Of a stretch of 64,000 bases of DNA, positions 46,200-58,901 are shown piece by piece. Origin of the DNA: Neurospora tetrasperma FGSC 2508 (taxonomy: Eukaryota; Ascomycota; Sordariomycetes; Sordariales; Sordariaceae); the NCBI RefSeq assembly GCF_000213175.1, contig NW_009799100.1, forward strand, positions 854,409 to 918,408, in the 5' to 3' direction. The first letter of the stretch is position 1, and the number at the start of each line of letters is the position of its first letter. The notes under the pieces were generated by a model, which did not search any database, was not told where the DNA came from, and saw only the letters and a list, made by a program, of their open reading frames with translations. The translations under genes were made by a program, and so were the position numbers.

Positions 46200-47180
46200 T
46201 AAAATAAAGCCTATCCCTTAATATTAGTAAAAATAAAAATATTCCAGAAATCGAGTCTATTTACAGCGTAAAAATCTACAACTGCAACCCTCTTTATATA
46301 TAACGTATTAAAATATTATTAAATAAATATAATATTTATAATAGCCGTAATATAATGAAGATAGATAAGGGCAATATACTTCGAATTAACCTCGTTGAGA
46401 ATTAGTATAGGCAAAAGGTCTCATTCAGGCTATACCAATTCGGGGTCTAAAATCGCTAGCTCCTCAATAAAATATTAAATAAGATGTACGAAAATAGTAA
46501 ATTCGAATAAATATATAGAGTAACGCTATTTAACTATCCTTACTTTATTATTTAGCGTACTATCGACAATATATATAAAGCCGTATAGTAATCGATCTAC
46601 GACTATTAAACCGTATAACTATTAGCAATTTATATCTACTACTAATCCAAAACTCAATTATCGCTAGAATAAAAAGCAAGAATTTCGCTAACTACTTCGA
46701 TGGTTCTATATTCTTCTACCAAATCAGCGTCTATCTACTAGATCGAAATAGGATAATCCTTATCAATCCGAAAGAATTAGAGTAATCTAATATTGTATTA
46801 ATAGGCTATAAAAATTTACCGGTCTACGCGCAATAATTTATCAACCGGAAGCTCTATCTATACTACGTAATTATAGCGGGATATATTAATAATATTATTA
46901 TATTTAGTAATATAGCCGAAAATTATTTAAAATACGTAGAGATCGTTCTCAAACTTTTTAAGGATATTAATCTTAATATTATAGTAAAAAAATCGTTTAT
47001 TACTTACTTATTAATACGCTTACTAAGTTATTATATAAATAAATTAAATATAATTATTACGACCGATTGTATTACTACTATATAAAATATTCAATAACCG
47101 ACCGATCTAGCATCACTTGAGTATTATATTGGCCTAACTAATTTCCTAAAATAGTTTATCTCTTAGTTTACTTAAAAGAT
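46200..47180 (+). pseudogene. Reverse transcriptase remnant of the chromovirus
   Basis: Readable: FFYQISVYLLDRNRIILINP near 46,715 and YINNIIIFSNIAENYLKYVE at 46,882-46,941, the RIP form of the YIDDIVIFS catalytic box with both Asp codons turned to Asn. It continues into the fungal Ty3 region whose intact relatives read KSFLGYPSV...LLG. Confidence 0.85.
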
Positions 47181-47379
47181 TAGCCCGTTAGAAGAATGAA
47201 AAGTTAAACTTATCCAATCCAATAAAAAGAACAGTAAAATACTAGAAAAGAAATTACCTATAGTAAAAAAAACGTTTATTAGCATATTAAGCTTTACGTT
47301 AATAGATTTCGAAAAAGAAGTATTTACTATCCTATAGGATTAATTAATAAAAGAGATAATAATTTTCCACTATTATTCC

Positions 47380-47840
47380 AACCGTACCACCTTCTTAAAA
47401 ATCGATGCTTTAAAGAGGTAGGGTTTTAGTATTATAATTTTTTATATTAATGGTAATTATTAGAACGGCAAATTTATTCCTATTTATAAAATTCAACTTA
47501 TCCTTTTTTACAATAAACGTTTATCCGCCGCGGAAAAGAATTATTAGTTAATTAAGTTCGAAATTGCCTGCTATATATAGGTTTATTGATCCCTCTATTA
47601 ATTAGTATAATTATGTACCAAACCTATTATTGTATTAATAAACTATTGTACACTTATTAATATAATTAAATAAACCAACCTAAATACTACTAATTTTATA
47701 AAACTAAATTCGAAGTTCATTATCGCCTCAATATATTTATTTTAATTTAACATCAACGTCCGCTATATACTAAAGAAAATTAATATTATACTAAACGCCC
47801 TCTTTAGATTTCCCGGGGCGGAAGCCGAACTATACTTGGA
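47380..47840 (+). pseudogene. RNase H remnant of the chromovirus
   Basis: LSAAEKNY-stop-LIKFEIACYI at 47,520-47,580 matches the RLSAAEKNYWPTELEIACLV block that ends the RT/RNase H region in fungal gypsy elements. Its Trp codon has become a stop, a classic RIP effect. Confidence 0.75.
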
Positions 47841-48089
47841 AATTAGTAAATTCGATAATATTTAGAAAGGCGTAGTATATACGATCTATATCTATATAAA
47901 TAATAATATAAAGATTAAATTCATTAATAGTTATATAAACTATAAATATTACGCTATAATTGTACGGAAATTGAAGGAGTATAACGAACGCATCGCAAAA
48001 TTCGGTTTCAACGCTAATGAACAATTTCTCTTCCGAATAAAAAATGGACTTCTATACTATTTTCCCCGTATAGGTAAATTAGGAATATA

Positions 48090-48900
48090 CGTACCTAGTA
48101 ATACCCTATAAGACGTACTTACCCTCGTATATAATAAACGCTACTATTTCGGCCTAGCAAGGATAATATAAAAATTGGAAGGATTCTATTTTCTTTATAT
48201 AATAAAAGTATTGAGGCGATATGTAGAGTATTATTTATAATGCCTTAAGTCTAAAATTAATTGTAAAACTACCCTTAGATTGATGAAGCCTATTTAACCC
48301 TATCCTATACTATTCTATACTATTTATATAAGCTTTATTATAGTACTTCTAAAGGAAATAAATTAATTAATAGTATAGGGCGGAGACTATTACAATATAT
48401 TAATAATTATTATTTACAATTTATTAAGAAAACCCTATTAATCCCCGGCTGGATAAATTATACTACGGAGCAATAGGCCGAACAATTAATTACTATACTA
48501 CGATTTTATGATTAGAGCCTATTCCGAATCTCCATTTTTAATCGAAATATAAAATTTTTATCTATAGTATAGAAGGCAATCTTCCGAAAATTAAATGTAA
48601 TATTAGTATATACTATAATGCAAAATTCGAAATCGAATAATTAAATTAAATAACGAAATTAGAAAGTTGAACTAACAATTTAATACTATATAGTAAAAAA
48701 CCCCGAAATTCTATAGCCAAATATCCTCCTTATACTATAATATAACCTTAATAATAGCCTATCAATACTATTAAATTATACCTCTAACGAAATTGTAATA
48801 GGATTCAAACCTTATATAATATTGGATCTACTTAAGCCCGATAATGAAGCCGATAATCTAGAGGCTATTAGGAAACTAAATTAACTGCAAAGCAATTAAA
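48090..48900 (+). pseudogene. Integrase remnant of the chromovirus
   Basis: Readable in order: YYFGLARII...LEGFYFLYIIKVLRRYVEYY near 48,140-48,240 (zinc-binding region) and then the start of the catalytic core (TICIDFI-like, near 48,330). Many stops. Confidence 0.65.
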
Positions 48901-49139
48901 ATTATTAATTAGGCCGTAATAAAATATAATTTATTATTCGATAAAGGTCGCCACCTACTATAATTTACTAAAAGGGATAAAATTATATTATAATTATATA
49001 AAGACTATACTCGACCCGGGACTAAATTGTATAAATATACCGATTAATAAACTAGCCCGTTTATAGTTAAATAGCAAATCGATAATCTTATATACGAATT
49101 CGAAATACCCTGCGCGTAGAAGATTTATCCTATTATTTT

Positions 49140-49380
49140 AGTAAGCTATTCAAGAGAACATCCTGGTAAAGACTTATTTTATCGTAAGGAGCAACTGGGC
49201 GAGCGCATTATTATCGAAGGTAATACCAACGATTAATAATTATATAAGGTTAAAAAAATTATAGATTGAAAGATTTTATAGTATAGAAGTAAGCCGTTAA
49301 TTAAATATTAGGTAAAGTATAGAAGCTACGGTATAGAGTATAACGAATAGTACCTACAAAGTAGCCTATATATTAATAGA
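49140..49380 (+). pseudogene. Chromodomain remnant
   Basis: After the integrase, EHPGKDLFYRKEQLGER leads to K-P-L-I-K-Y-stop-V-K-Y-R-S-Y-G-I-E-Y-N-E, the RIP form of the chromodomain core KYLVKWKGYG-EHNEW. This places the element among the chromoviruses, whose chromodomains steer insertion to heterochromatin. Confidence 0.7.
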
Positions 49381-49399
49381 TTAATGGAAAACGCCTAAA

Positions 49400-52130
49400 A
49401 TCTCGTATATAACTATAAATAACTCTATCCTATTAATCTTAAATTATTTGTACGTATAAATAATTTATCCCTAAATAAAATTATAGTTACTAAAATCGAC
49501 TGCATCCCTAAGTCCAATATTATTATTACTATCCTAATAAAAAGCAAACAAAAAAAAATATTAGTAACTTTAAACGCAATACTATTCATTACGCCAACCG
49601 GAATACCTTTAATAACGAAAGCTATAAAAAAGTACATTTCTAATAGAAAAGCGCTCTTATCCTTAATTCAATTATCGTTATAACTATTACCCTTCCTACT
49701 ATCGCTTCCCAAACAACTATTATTATAACTACCACCTTTTACACTATTATTTCCTAAATAACTATCGTTACAATTACTACCTTTTATACTATTGCTTCCT
49801 AAACTACTATTGTTATAGTTACTACCTATTATACTATCGCTTCCCAAATAAAAAATACTACTACCAACCGGACTCCAAAAAATCAACTTACAAAAAGCTT
49901 AACATCCTCTTATATTACCGTTTATACAAATCTAGAGGATCGACTTACAAAAAGTTCAACGTCCCCTCACTTTACCACCTACCTAAAACCAAAATATTAA
50001 ACTATAACAAACTCAATACTCCGTCTATTAAATACTATTATATATAATAAACGCCGACGATAAATATAGATCGATAATTATGCAGCTCAACGATATACAA
50101 AAATAAATAGGCCCGTTATAAATCTAATTACTATCGAAAAAACGAACCGGTAAACCCTAATTTGAATATACTAACAATATACTACTACTAATCGTCGAAC
50201 AGACTATTAGTAATTACTTGCCTATAGAAGAAAAAGCTGCAATTATAAACTTACTTATAAATTATAACGTTTCCAAACGAATATTTAATAATAACTATTA
50301 CAATTATAATTATAATATATTTAAAACTATCGCAATTATTAAAGGAATTAATTTATACAAGGGAATTGATAACGCCATCGCCGAAAGCACTATCAAATTG
50401 CTTAACTATACTATTATTAAAGTAGCCTACTTTATAATAGTAGTATTAAATTATAATATAAGCGAATAGATAAGCAACCTCAAAACCGCTGGCCTTATAT
50501 TTATAATTAAGGCTAATTACTACTATACCTATACCGGCAACTAATCTATAATCCTTACGTATTAGAATAATAAAATAGTACCCCTAGTAAAATAAAAGAT
50601 AAGAGAAATAATAGACTTTATTATTAATAAGGCGGTTTATATATTTAATATAAATAAATTAGCTAATATACGGATAATCTCCCGTAAAAAAACTCAAACT
50701 AAAAGCCTACAGCGTTATAGCAATTTACCTAAGGAATATAAACCTAATCGATAGGTAGTACACGACTATTGTAAAAGCGTATTAAAACTAACTTCTAATA
50801 TATTCTAATAACGGCCCGACCGAATTAATTACTAACTTGTTCCCGATTGTCCGTAATATTAAACCGGTTGCCCTTGCATTAAATATTAAAGAGTTAATAG
50901 TCCCTAACACCCTTAACTCTATTAATTAAATAACTATTAGCACTGCTAAATTAATTAATAATATTACTAATCCGGTAGTACCTAAGTACGCACCCGATAC
51001 TATTACTAATAATAATTTAATTAAGAAATACAAATCCCGGGAGGTATTCCAAACCGAATTAAACGAATTTAAAGAAACCTACTATAAACTTCGCAAAAAC
51101 TAGGAAAATTAACGCAAGGACTAAGAAAGTTAGTACAATAATTACCGTAAATTCAATAATAACTATATTAATCTACGTAATAAATATAATAGTCTACTAT
51201 ATAAATATAAAATCATAGTTAAAGAATATAAAGAAATTCTAAATTCTATTGATAAAATAAAAAAAAGAATCTATTACTCCAGGCAAGCGCTCAAAATCAT
51301 TAGAAATCTACCTGAGGCTAAGGGTATGAATACAACTAATTACCAAAACAATATTAATACGGCTATTAATCAGGGATATAGACCCGGCTTAGCGACCGAT
51401 TTATTATTTAAAATAAAGTAAATCGCTCAAACTGTATAAAATAATCTAATATTCGACAATATGACTAAAACTATAAGTTTACTAAATAAATACAAATACC
51501 CGTATATAATAGAAATATAAGAAGAATTTAACTATATATTCGTAAAAGCCGGACCTTAAACCGGCTTCGAAAAATTAATTGAAGCGCCTGTAATCCGACC
51601 CGCGGCCTAAACCGCAGAGTACCCATCCTAAATACTCATCCCCAAACCGGCCGCCGTCCTAATTTATATCGAAATCCAATCTACCGACGATTAAAATACT
51701 TTGGACAATGATTAAAAATATCCTAGAAGCTTAAGTCTATTATCAAAATATTATTACGGGATATTATATTAAATGTAACTATCTTTATTCTATTTACTTT
51801 TTTATTTAATTTCTTTTATTACAATCCTATTAAAATTAATTTATCTATTGTAATAATAATAATTTTTCTTTAAAGGATAACCATCGCCTACTATAAACTA
51901 TTTCCCTTTTTCATTCGAATTCTTTATTACAGTACTATTAAAACCAATCGATCGTAATAATAATAGTTTTTCCCTAAAGGATAATCATCGCTTACTACAA
52001 ATCATTCTACCGTCTTTTACTATTCATTCTTTCCCATACTCACATAAGTTTAATCCAACATACAAGCTTTTCCTTATTAATTATATATATCGATATAATT
52101 AACTTAATAATTGTAACGATCGTCTTTTTA
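49400..52130 (+). other. Extra 2.7 kb between chromodomain and 3' LTR
   Basis: Most Ty3/gypsy elements end soon after the chromodomain, but here a further 2.7 kb contains relatively long plus-strand open pieces (50218-50469, 83 codons: IEEKAAIINLLINYNVSKRI) and a further readable Lys/Asn/Tyr-rich stretch to about 51,700. From about 51,800 on it looks like a non-coding 3' leader. It may be an additional ORF in the env position or acquired DNA. No family recognised. Confidence 0.5.
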
Positions 52131-52141
52131 ATAGGGGGTAT

Positions 52142-52344
52142 TATAAAACAATAACCCTATCGGGTAGTACTAACCTAGTTGGGACGACTTGGGTAACTAG
52201 GCGCTACCAGTAGGTAGGTAAATTAGACTAACCTGAGTCGCTAGGGTATAAAACCCAAGCAGCACTTGAACCATAGGCAGAATAGTTTATTAGACAATCA
52301 ATACCACAAGATCATCTACATAACCACGGACCGTTCATCTTACA
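52142..52344 (+). repeat. 3' LTR of the chromovirus
   Basis: 203 bp. The first half is heavily G-to-A/C-to-T changed against the 5' LTR; the outer half (AATCAATACCACAAGATC, CTACATAACC) is intact. Confidence 0.95.
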
Positions 52345-52349
52345 CTCTA

Positions 52350-53100
52350 GTATAATTCCTTTATTATTATAATATTCCTATATTATTATTTCGGTATTCT
52401 TCGTAGGGCCGGGTTTAATTTTATTGGATTTTTAATATAAAAGTTCTGAATATTATTAATATTCTCCTAAAAGTCCTTTACCAGCCTCTAGTCGGGTTTA
52501 TATAATTTCGGCTACTTTATTCTATATTCTAAGGCGCCGTTCTTATTCTAATTCGAATTTAAAATTCGTTCGAAATATTATTCCTCTTTTCTAGGGTTAA
52601 TTAAGAACACTATAACGTCCTAGGCCTACCTATTGAAATCTTCATTAAATATAGCCTACCCCGGGAGTCTACTTTAAAATAATTAGACAAAGGAAATATA
52701 GAAAATAGGGAAAATTTTATAAAATGCGTTTATTATAAAGGCTACGGCCCTCTTATAAACCTTCTTTATTACAAAGGGGCCGGCCTATTAATCCGATGAT
52801 TTAGTAGATAAGCGGCCCTAGTCCTAATAGCGGGTACTAATTTAAATTTTATCCTCTATAATATAATATAGGGCATCGAATTTCTTTTCGTTAGCGTAAT
52901 AGCGGTATTTCTCTTAGGCTTCTTCTACAAATAATTAGGCTCAGGTAACAATTCTATCTACCCTTTTTTTAATATACTAGGTATTTAAAATTTTTTAGTA
53001 TTATATATCCGATATAAGGGCGTTATAAGGTAATAGTAATTCTATTCCTATCTTTGGATACTATTTATAATTTATAAAGAAGGGGTTAAAGCCGGTAATT
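52350..53100. other. RIP-degraded DNA, possibly LINE 5' region
   Basis: AT-rich with no readable domain. It lies directly upstream of the LINE ORF1 remnant and may be its 5' UTR. Confidence 0.35.
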
Positions 53101-53109
53101 TTGGAAATA

Positions 53110-56100
53110 TAATTATTAGTAGCGAATTTTATTAATAAGAACTATCATAGTTAATTATTCTAATAGTAACTCTACTACTTTCGGTCAAAAAACGACGCCG
53201 AAACCGGAAATGCCGATTTCTGGTCAAGGAGTACTCTAAAATAAAAATTAATAACGGCAATCGATTTAGGAGGGTCGTTTACATCCCTTACGATATCCTA
53301 CGACGAACGTAGCGACGGCGTTATATTATTGTTACCGATGGTTATAGATAGTAGTACTCGTAGGCTCGAAAACAGCGTCTATAACCCGCTCGTAGAAATT
53401 TTTATATATAATAATCCCGAAGCCGTATTTATTACGAAGATTTTGGATAAAATAGAGGAGGATAATAAAATATTAAAAAAGTTTATTATTAGAGCGAATA
53501 AATTTGTAAATTATAATATTATTTTAATTAAGGACCGACGTTAAATTTGAAAATTATTTTTCGAATTCGTATATATTTGTATTCGAAAAAGTAGGTCTAT
53601 ATAAACCGAGGCTAATAAAATTAAAACCGATTAGTTTATTACTAAAAAGGATTTTAATAATTTAAAGAAGGATATTTTAAAGGAAATTAAGAAAAGTATT
53701 TAAGAAGTACTAAAATAATAAATTAATATTATAGCGAAAGCTATTCCAAATAAAATTAGTACTACCTTCTAATAACTACCTACTATTATTATTAAAAAGT
53801 TTCTCCCTTCTAATTTCGAATAGCAATTTATTATTAAAGGAGTAATTATTACTACCGAATTTATAAACCGTTCGAATAAAAATACGAAGACGGCTGTAGC
53901 AATAATTTTAGGCGGGAAGAAACTAAATTTAATAAGTAAAATAATTATTAGAATACTAATATTTAGAAACTATATAATTATCTTTAATAAATCTACGTAC
54001 AATTAATATTAGTAAAATTAAATATAGGTTATAAAGGTTTTCTATAAGGAGGCCTTTATTACTATAAATACCGTAGGTATATTAATCCGGGGAGTACCCT
54101 AGAATAATATCGATAATTATATTATATTAGAAATATTAATAAATATAGTAAGGAATAAGAATAAGAAGGTAACTATTATAAGAGTTCGGCTTAAAAAAAA
54201 GGGACGGAGAAAATAGAAGCTTATTCTTAATAGAAGTTGCTACTTCGAAGGCGGCGAATTTCCTTTAGGACAACCTCTTCCTTTAGAACGGCGGCGTATA
54301 CCTTTACAAACCGTTCCAAACTTCAAACAACATCTAATAGTACTTTAAATATTAGGGAATTAAATATATAGTAAGGTTCTATCGCTAGAAAGATATTTAC
54401 GCCCAATATAATAAGGCTAAATACAAATGAAATCGCTTTAGTAAAATAAATTACCTATCGAATAAAAATAAATTATTTATTTATTATAAACTATATAAAA
54501 AGAAAGGATATTTTACTTATAATTATAAAGAAAACCCCCTTCTCCGGATAGCTATTATAAAAGCGTCTATTATATATACTAAGAGGCTACGGGTATTCGC
54601 CCCCCCTTATAAGAACCCGGCTAGAAAGGTATTAGAACCGGTAATAGAAATTATAGACGAAGGTAATTTGCCGGACGCCCCTCTTGATTCCTATACTATT
54701 ACTACCCTAGAGAAATAAATTGAAGGAAGTATAAAGAGAGGGCGGCCGAAAAAAATCGTCGGCCTAACCTTCCGACTAAAGCCCCTAGCCTAATAAGGCC
54801 TAATAAATATATATTACTTATATTTTTGAAACGTAGGGAATTAAATATATAATAGTAATAGTATTTATATAATTACAATTCCCCTAAAGGAAGTAATATT
54901 CTTATTTTCCGTTAAAGGACTTATAGAAACCCTATTTTAAAGTAATTAATAATCCAATTAAAAATATTCTATTGAAATATAAGGAAATTGTATAAGAGAA
55001 GGAAATTTCTATTCGAATAAAAAGAGATTTATAATATTATAGTAATTTAGGAGCTAGATGGAAATTTAAATAGGGATATTTACTATCCTAGGAGCGGGAG
55101 GTATTTTGGAATTAAATATTTAAAGAATAGAAGGGCGGTAATATATATAAATAAGAAATAGAACCTAAGGGACTTCAATTTTTAAATTGAAAGGGATTAG
55201 ACCGTAATAATATTTAAAAACCTAAGGGATCCTACAACCGTCTATTTTATTTACTTATTTATCTTAATATAAAGAATATTAGTAGGGATCCCTACTCCTT
55301 AAATTCTTCGAAGCCGGGCCCTTAGTAAAAAACTAAATTATTACTATTAAGGACTTTAACCTCTACTATTCTAATTAGAATTTAAGGAATAGGATTAGCC
55401 TAGGAACTATACGGTCCCTTATATAGGTATAACGTTAGAAGCTCAATCTATTTACCCCCTATAGTAAATTATTCAAATTTAATAATATAATATAAGGAGA
55501 GAGAAATAGAATAATTAATTATATATAATTATTACCCGGAGTTGAGGCCGAATACTAGGGAGCGTAATAGTACGAATAAACCGGTTTAAACTATTGCTCT
55601 TAAGAAGTCTAAATCTAAGTAGGGAGAAAAAATTGGAGGGTAAAAGAGGAAAGAGGTTATAATTGGAATTTTATAAATATAGTAAAAGTAAAGGAGGCGG
55701 CGGAGAAACGGATCTCGGTCCTAGAAAGGATTAATATAGTAGAAGAATTCGAGTAAGGTTTTTATAGGCTCGATGGAGAATTTACTAGTATTACGGAAGA
55801 ATTCGTCCTATATTAGAAGAAAAATCGGGGGAGAAAAGTAAATTAGTAAATATTAGAATATAAAACGGTTATAAAGGAAGCGCAGCGGAAATATTAAATA
55901 TAATTTAAATACTAAATACTATCGAACTAAAAGAAATTTAATAAAATAATAATAAAAAAGAAGAGGATTATTCTAAAAGTATAGCGGGCTATATAGTATA
56001 AAAGCGTTACTAAAGCTTTAAAGAACCTAAATCGATTCTAGCTTCTAGAGAGATAAGCCCGGACCTAAAATTATTACCTAATAGATCCGCCCAAACTATT

Positions 56101-56220
56101 AACCCTCCAAATTAGTAAGGGGCAATAAAAATCGAAAATTATAATAGTAAGGCTAGAATCCCTACCGATCGCTTGTTCCTAAAAGTAAATATTCTAATAA
56201 AATATTTACCGGACTACATA
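53110..56220 (+). mobile_element. LINE retrotransposon remnant (Tad/I-like), ORF1 plus endonuclease
   Basis: Plus strand. ORF1 (53.2-54.8 kb) keeps a 71-codon open piece (53329-53544, ending KFIIRANKFVNYNIILIKDR), followed by KTAVAIILGGKKLNLISKII and VGILIRGVP, like Gag-type ORF1 of fungal LINEs. ORF2 begins near 54,830. IKDFNLYYSN at 55,346-55,375 is the RIP form of the APE endonuclease box GDFNLHHPxW, preceded by YYPRSGRYFGIKYLKNRRAV and followed by GITLEAQSIY. The readable part stops near 56.2 kb before any clear RT motif, so the element looks truncated at its 3' side. Confidence 0.75.
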
Positions 56221-56224
56221 CCTG

Positions 56225-56770
56225 CGGGTCCCCCCCTGCAATTTACTATCTACTTACCGTCTCTAGATTGTAAGTTTCAATTGCGACGATACTAAATGAA
56301 TTTATAGTCTATTAATCGTCTGTAGCTCTATACAGTAAATAAATAGCTATAGTAAATTGCTTGAACATAGTAAATTGTTTTTGGAAGTAGGAATCCTGGA
56401 TTCTGGTTGGTCTAGGTCTGGGAAGATGCATTCACATATAGATAGCTGTATGTTATAGAACGGAAGTTGCGATTAACGTGTATTCGTCTACGGATTTACT
56501 TACTGCCGCCCGCCTGCCTGCCTGCCGTCTACCCCGCGTACGGTCCAGCCTAGCTGCCGCCCGGCACCCTGCACCTAGCACCCTGCACTAGCGCAAGACC
56601 TAGCCTACTCGTTAGGTCTATAAAATCGACCATCTGACTAGCGGACGGGCCACTAGTTAGGGATAGCGACTCGTATATAAACAGCGACTCGTACCGAGCG
56701 GGGTACTTACTCCACACGCATTTTAACTAGCACACGGAAGTTACCCATCCGGAGCCAATAATATTTTTTA
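56225..56770. other. GC-richer, little-mutated island inside the RIP block
   Basis: About 550 bp keep many TG and CA dinucleotides and GC-rich stretches (CCGCCCGCCTGCCTGCCTGCC near 56,507), with short repeats such as CACCCTGCACCTAG / CACCCTGCACTAG (56,565-56,592). No open reading frame of note. It is either a single-copy segment that RIP ignored or a young insertion; its edges are unclear. Confidence 0.55.
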
Positions 56771-56899
56771 GCAAAATATCTACATTTTTTAGCCGTATTG
56801 AATATTGCTAATTTAACTAGTATATGTACTAATACGTAAAATTATCGCTATTTTGCATGCACATAAATCTAATAATATGGATTATTTATACTAAAAATC

Positions 56900-58893
56900 A
56901 CATTCAACCTCCTCGCAATCAGAATCCCTATACTACTCCTCCTTATTATCGTCGTTATCATTTTAAATAGCTTTATCCTTATACTCCTTATACTCCTCGT
57001 CTTCTTAATTTATCTATACTTATTGTCTATTATTAGGATACTACTAATTTGGATCCTTCTATATATTTACCGGCTTATTATCTTCAACCTCAACCGCTTT
57101 AAGATCAACTAATTCATCCTTCAATAATATAATACCCTTACTAATTAACTATAATACAATAGTATTATTTATAACCTTTTTTCTTACCTCATTAAATACC
57201 TATAAAATATATAGTTTAGAGGGATTACTAGGAAGTTGCTAGTAGAGAGGCAAAGTTATATTATTTATAGTATATTTACCCCCTAACTACTTAATTTCTT
57301 TATTTATAGCTCTTTATTTTTCGGTTTAAAAGTAGTACTAGCGGTTAACTCTCTCCTTATAGTATTTATTGATTAACCAATCTTTATTAGAAAGACGGGC
57401 ATTATATAATTTAATATACTTTTAAATTATCTTTCTAAAAGTCTTAAGAACCCTTAACTGTAACCTTCTATTAATTAATTATACCTTTTATATTATAATA
57501 AAGCTATTAATCTATACCCTTAATATATTTTGCTCTTATTAAAACTCGCAATTATAAATACATTCATCTTCTTTCTTAGTAAGTATAATACGCTAGTATT
57601 CATCTATTACAGCGTATAAATAGCCGTTTCCAACAACAACAATACCGCTACACCTCAATAAGCGATTAATATTACGAGAATTATATAGTACTTCCTTAAT
57701 CGCTTCCTCTTTATATTTATATTTAAGTTGAAACTCCCTTACAACTACTAAATTAAGGGTATTACTAGCCTTATCTCGCTTAGTAAGTACATATAAGACT
57801 ATTAGTAATATAGTACAATTACCCTTAATTGTAGACGAAATCCGTTAATCGATATAATTATTATACTCTTTAATAGAAGGGAGGTTGAACGTTAGTATAA
57901 TTGCACTTCTCCAATCTATTTAAGGGCAATCCTTTTACTTCGGTATAGAAGGCTCTAATATAGTAGGAAGTTTACTTACTATAATAGTACTATCTACAAT
58001 AGGGGGACTACTTAGTATAATAACCTTATTTAATAGCTTTCCTAGTATACGAAATTATATTCTTTTTATTTTTATCCTAAGATCAATAATCCCCTACTTA
58101 GTAAAACGAATAATATACCCTCGTTTTTATTTAATATATTTATTATTTATTAACGAGGTTAACGGATTACGAAGGTTTAAAAGTATAAAATCCGGGTTAA
58201 AAGGACTCAAGCTAATATACTTCCAAGTAGAGTAGACGTTCTTAATCTTTATTACCTTCTTACGTACTATTTTCAAACTATTAAGAAAATCCAGCTTATT
58301 ATAGTCAATATTATTAAAGGTTAGCTTCTTACGTATATTAATTTAATAAAAGTATTTATGGATTTGAAAAATCCTAACGTCGAGAGGTTGAAGGAAGTAT
58401 ATTAAATAGGGGGATAGGAGAAAGAGTATAGTATCATTCCTCCTATAGTACTTATAAAACTTAATAGTATAGTAACTACTATAGTTATTTAGTACTAAGA
58501 CTCGCCTTTCCTCTTTATTGAGGGGACGAGAGTACTCTTCCTAATATTTGAATTAATTAAGCGTATACTAATTATTTATATAACTTCGTAGGGAGGTAAC
58601 GATAATTATCCTATTATTAAGGGAATTATTAATGTACTTGTACATAATATTAACGCTGGGAAGTAAAACGAAGGGAAGGATAGTCCGACCAAATACAAAA
58701 ATAGCCTCAAGGACAGTAACAAGAATCCTTTGGTCAGGGTTGACGGACTGCACTTCGGTTATTTCACTATAAGTCCATATATAATAGGCCTTATCTAATA
58801 CGCCGACCCCAAAACTAGACTCGTCCCCATTCTATATATTATTTAGCTTAACGTTGTACTTAGTAATAGTATTATAGAAGAGATAAAAGACCT
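56900..58893 (-). pseudogene. pogo-like (Tc1/mariner) transposase, main part
   Basis: On the minus strand NGDESSFGVGVLDKAYYIW (first catalytic Asp region), then NPDQRILVTVLEAIFVFGRT and LPFVLLPSVNIMYKY (58,610-58,760), then VLNNYSSYYT and LLSPYLIYFLQPLD (near 58,430-58,520) follow the DDE order of pogo/CENP-B-type transposases; VLNNYSSYYT is the RIP form of VLDNHSSH, so the second catalytic Asp is lost. Toward the left an acidic Glu/Asp-rich tail is suggested near 56,930-57,000. The N-terminal part was cut off by the MULE insertion and continues at 61,947. Left end approximate. Confidence 0.75.
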
Positions 58894-58901
58894 CTTCTAT
58901 A
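58894..58901. other. Left target-site duplication of the MULE
   Basis: CTTCTATA, repeated exactly at 61939-61946. Confidence 0.9.

Larger units (their letters stand above)
39637..52344 (+). mobile_element. Complete Ty3/gypsy chromovirus, 12.7 kb, RIP-damaged
   Basis: Two LTRs of exactly 203 bp (39637-39839 and 52142-52344) begin TGTGAGACG / TATAAAACA and end TTACA. A perfect 5 bp target duplication CTCTA flanks them (39632-39636 and 52345-52349). A polypurine tract AATAGGGGG directly precedes the right LTR. Remnants in order on the plus strand are a gag-like region, protease DTG, reverse transcriptase, RNase H, integrase and a chromodomain. The element is about twice the length usual for this class; about 2.7 kb lies between the chromodomain and the 3' LTR, and gag is also long. 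Every reading frame has stops. Confidence 0.93.
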
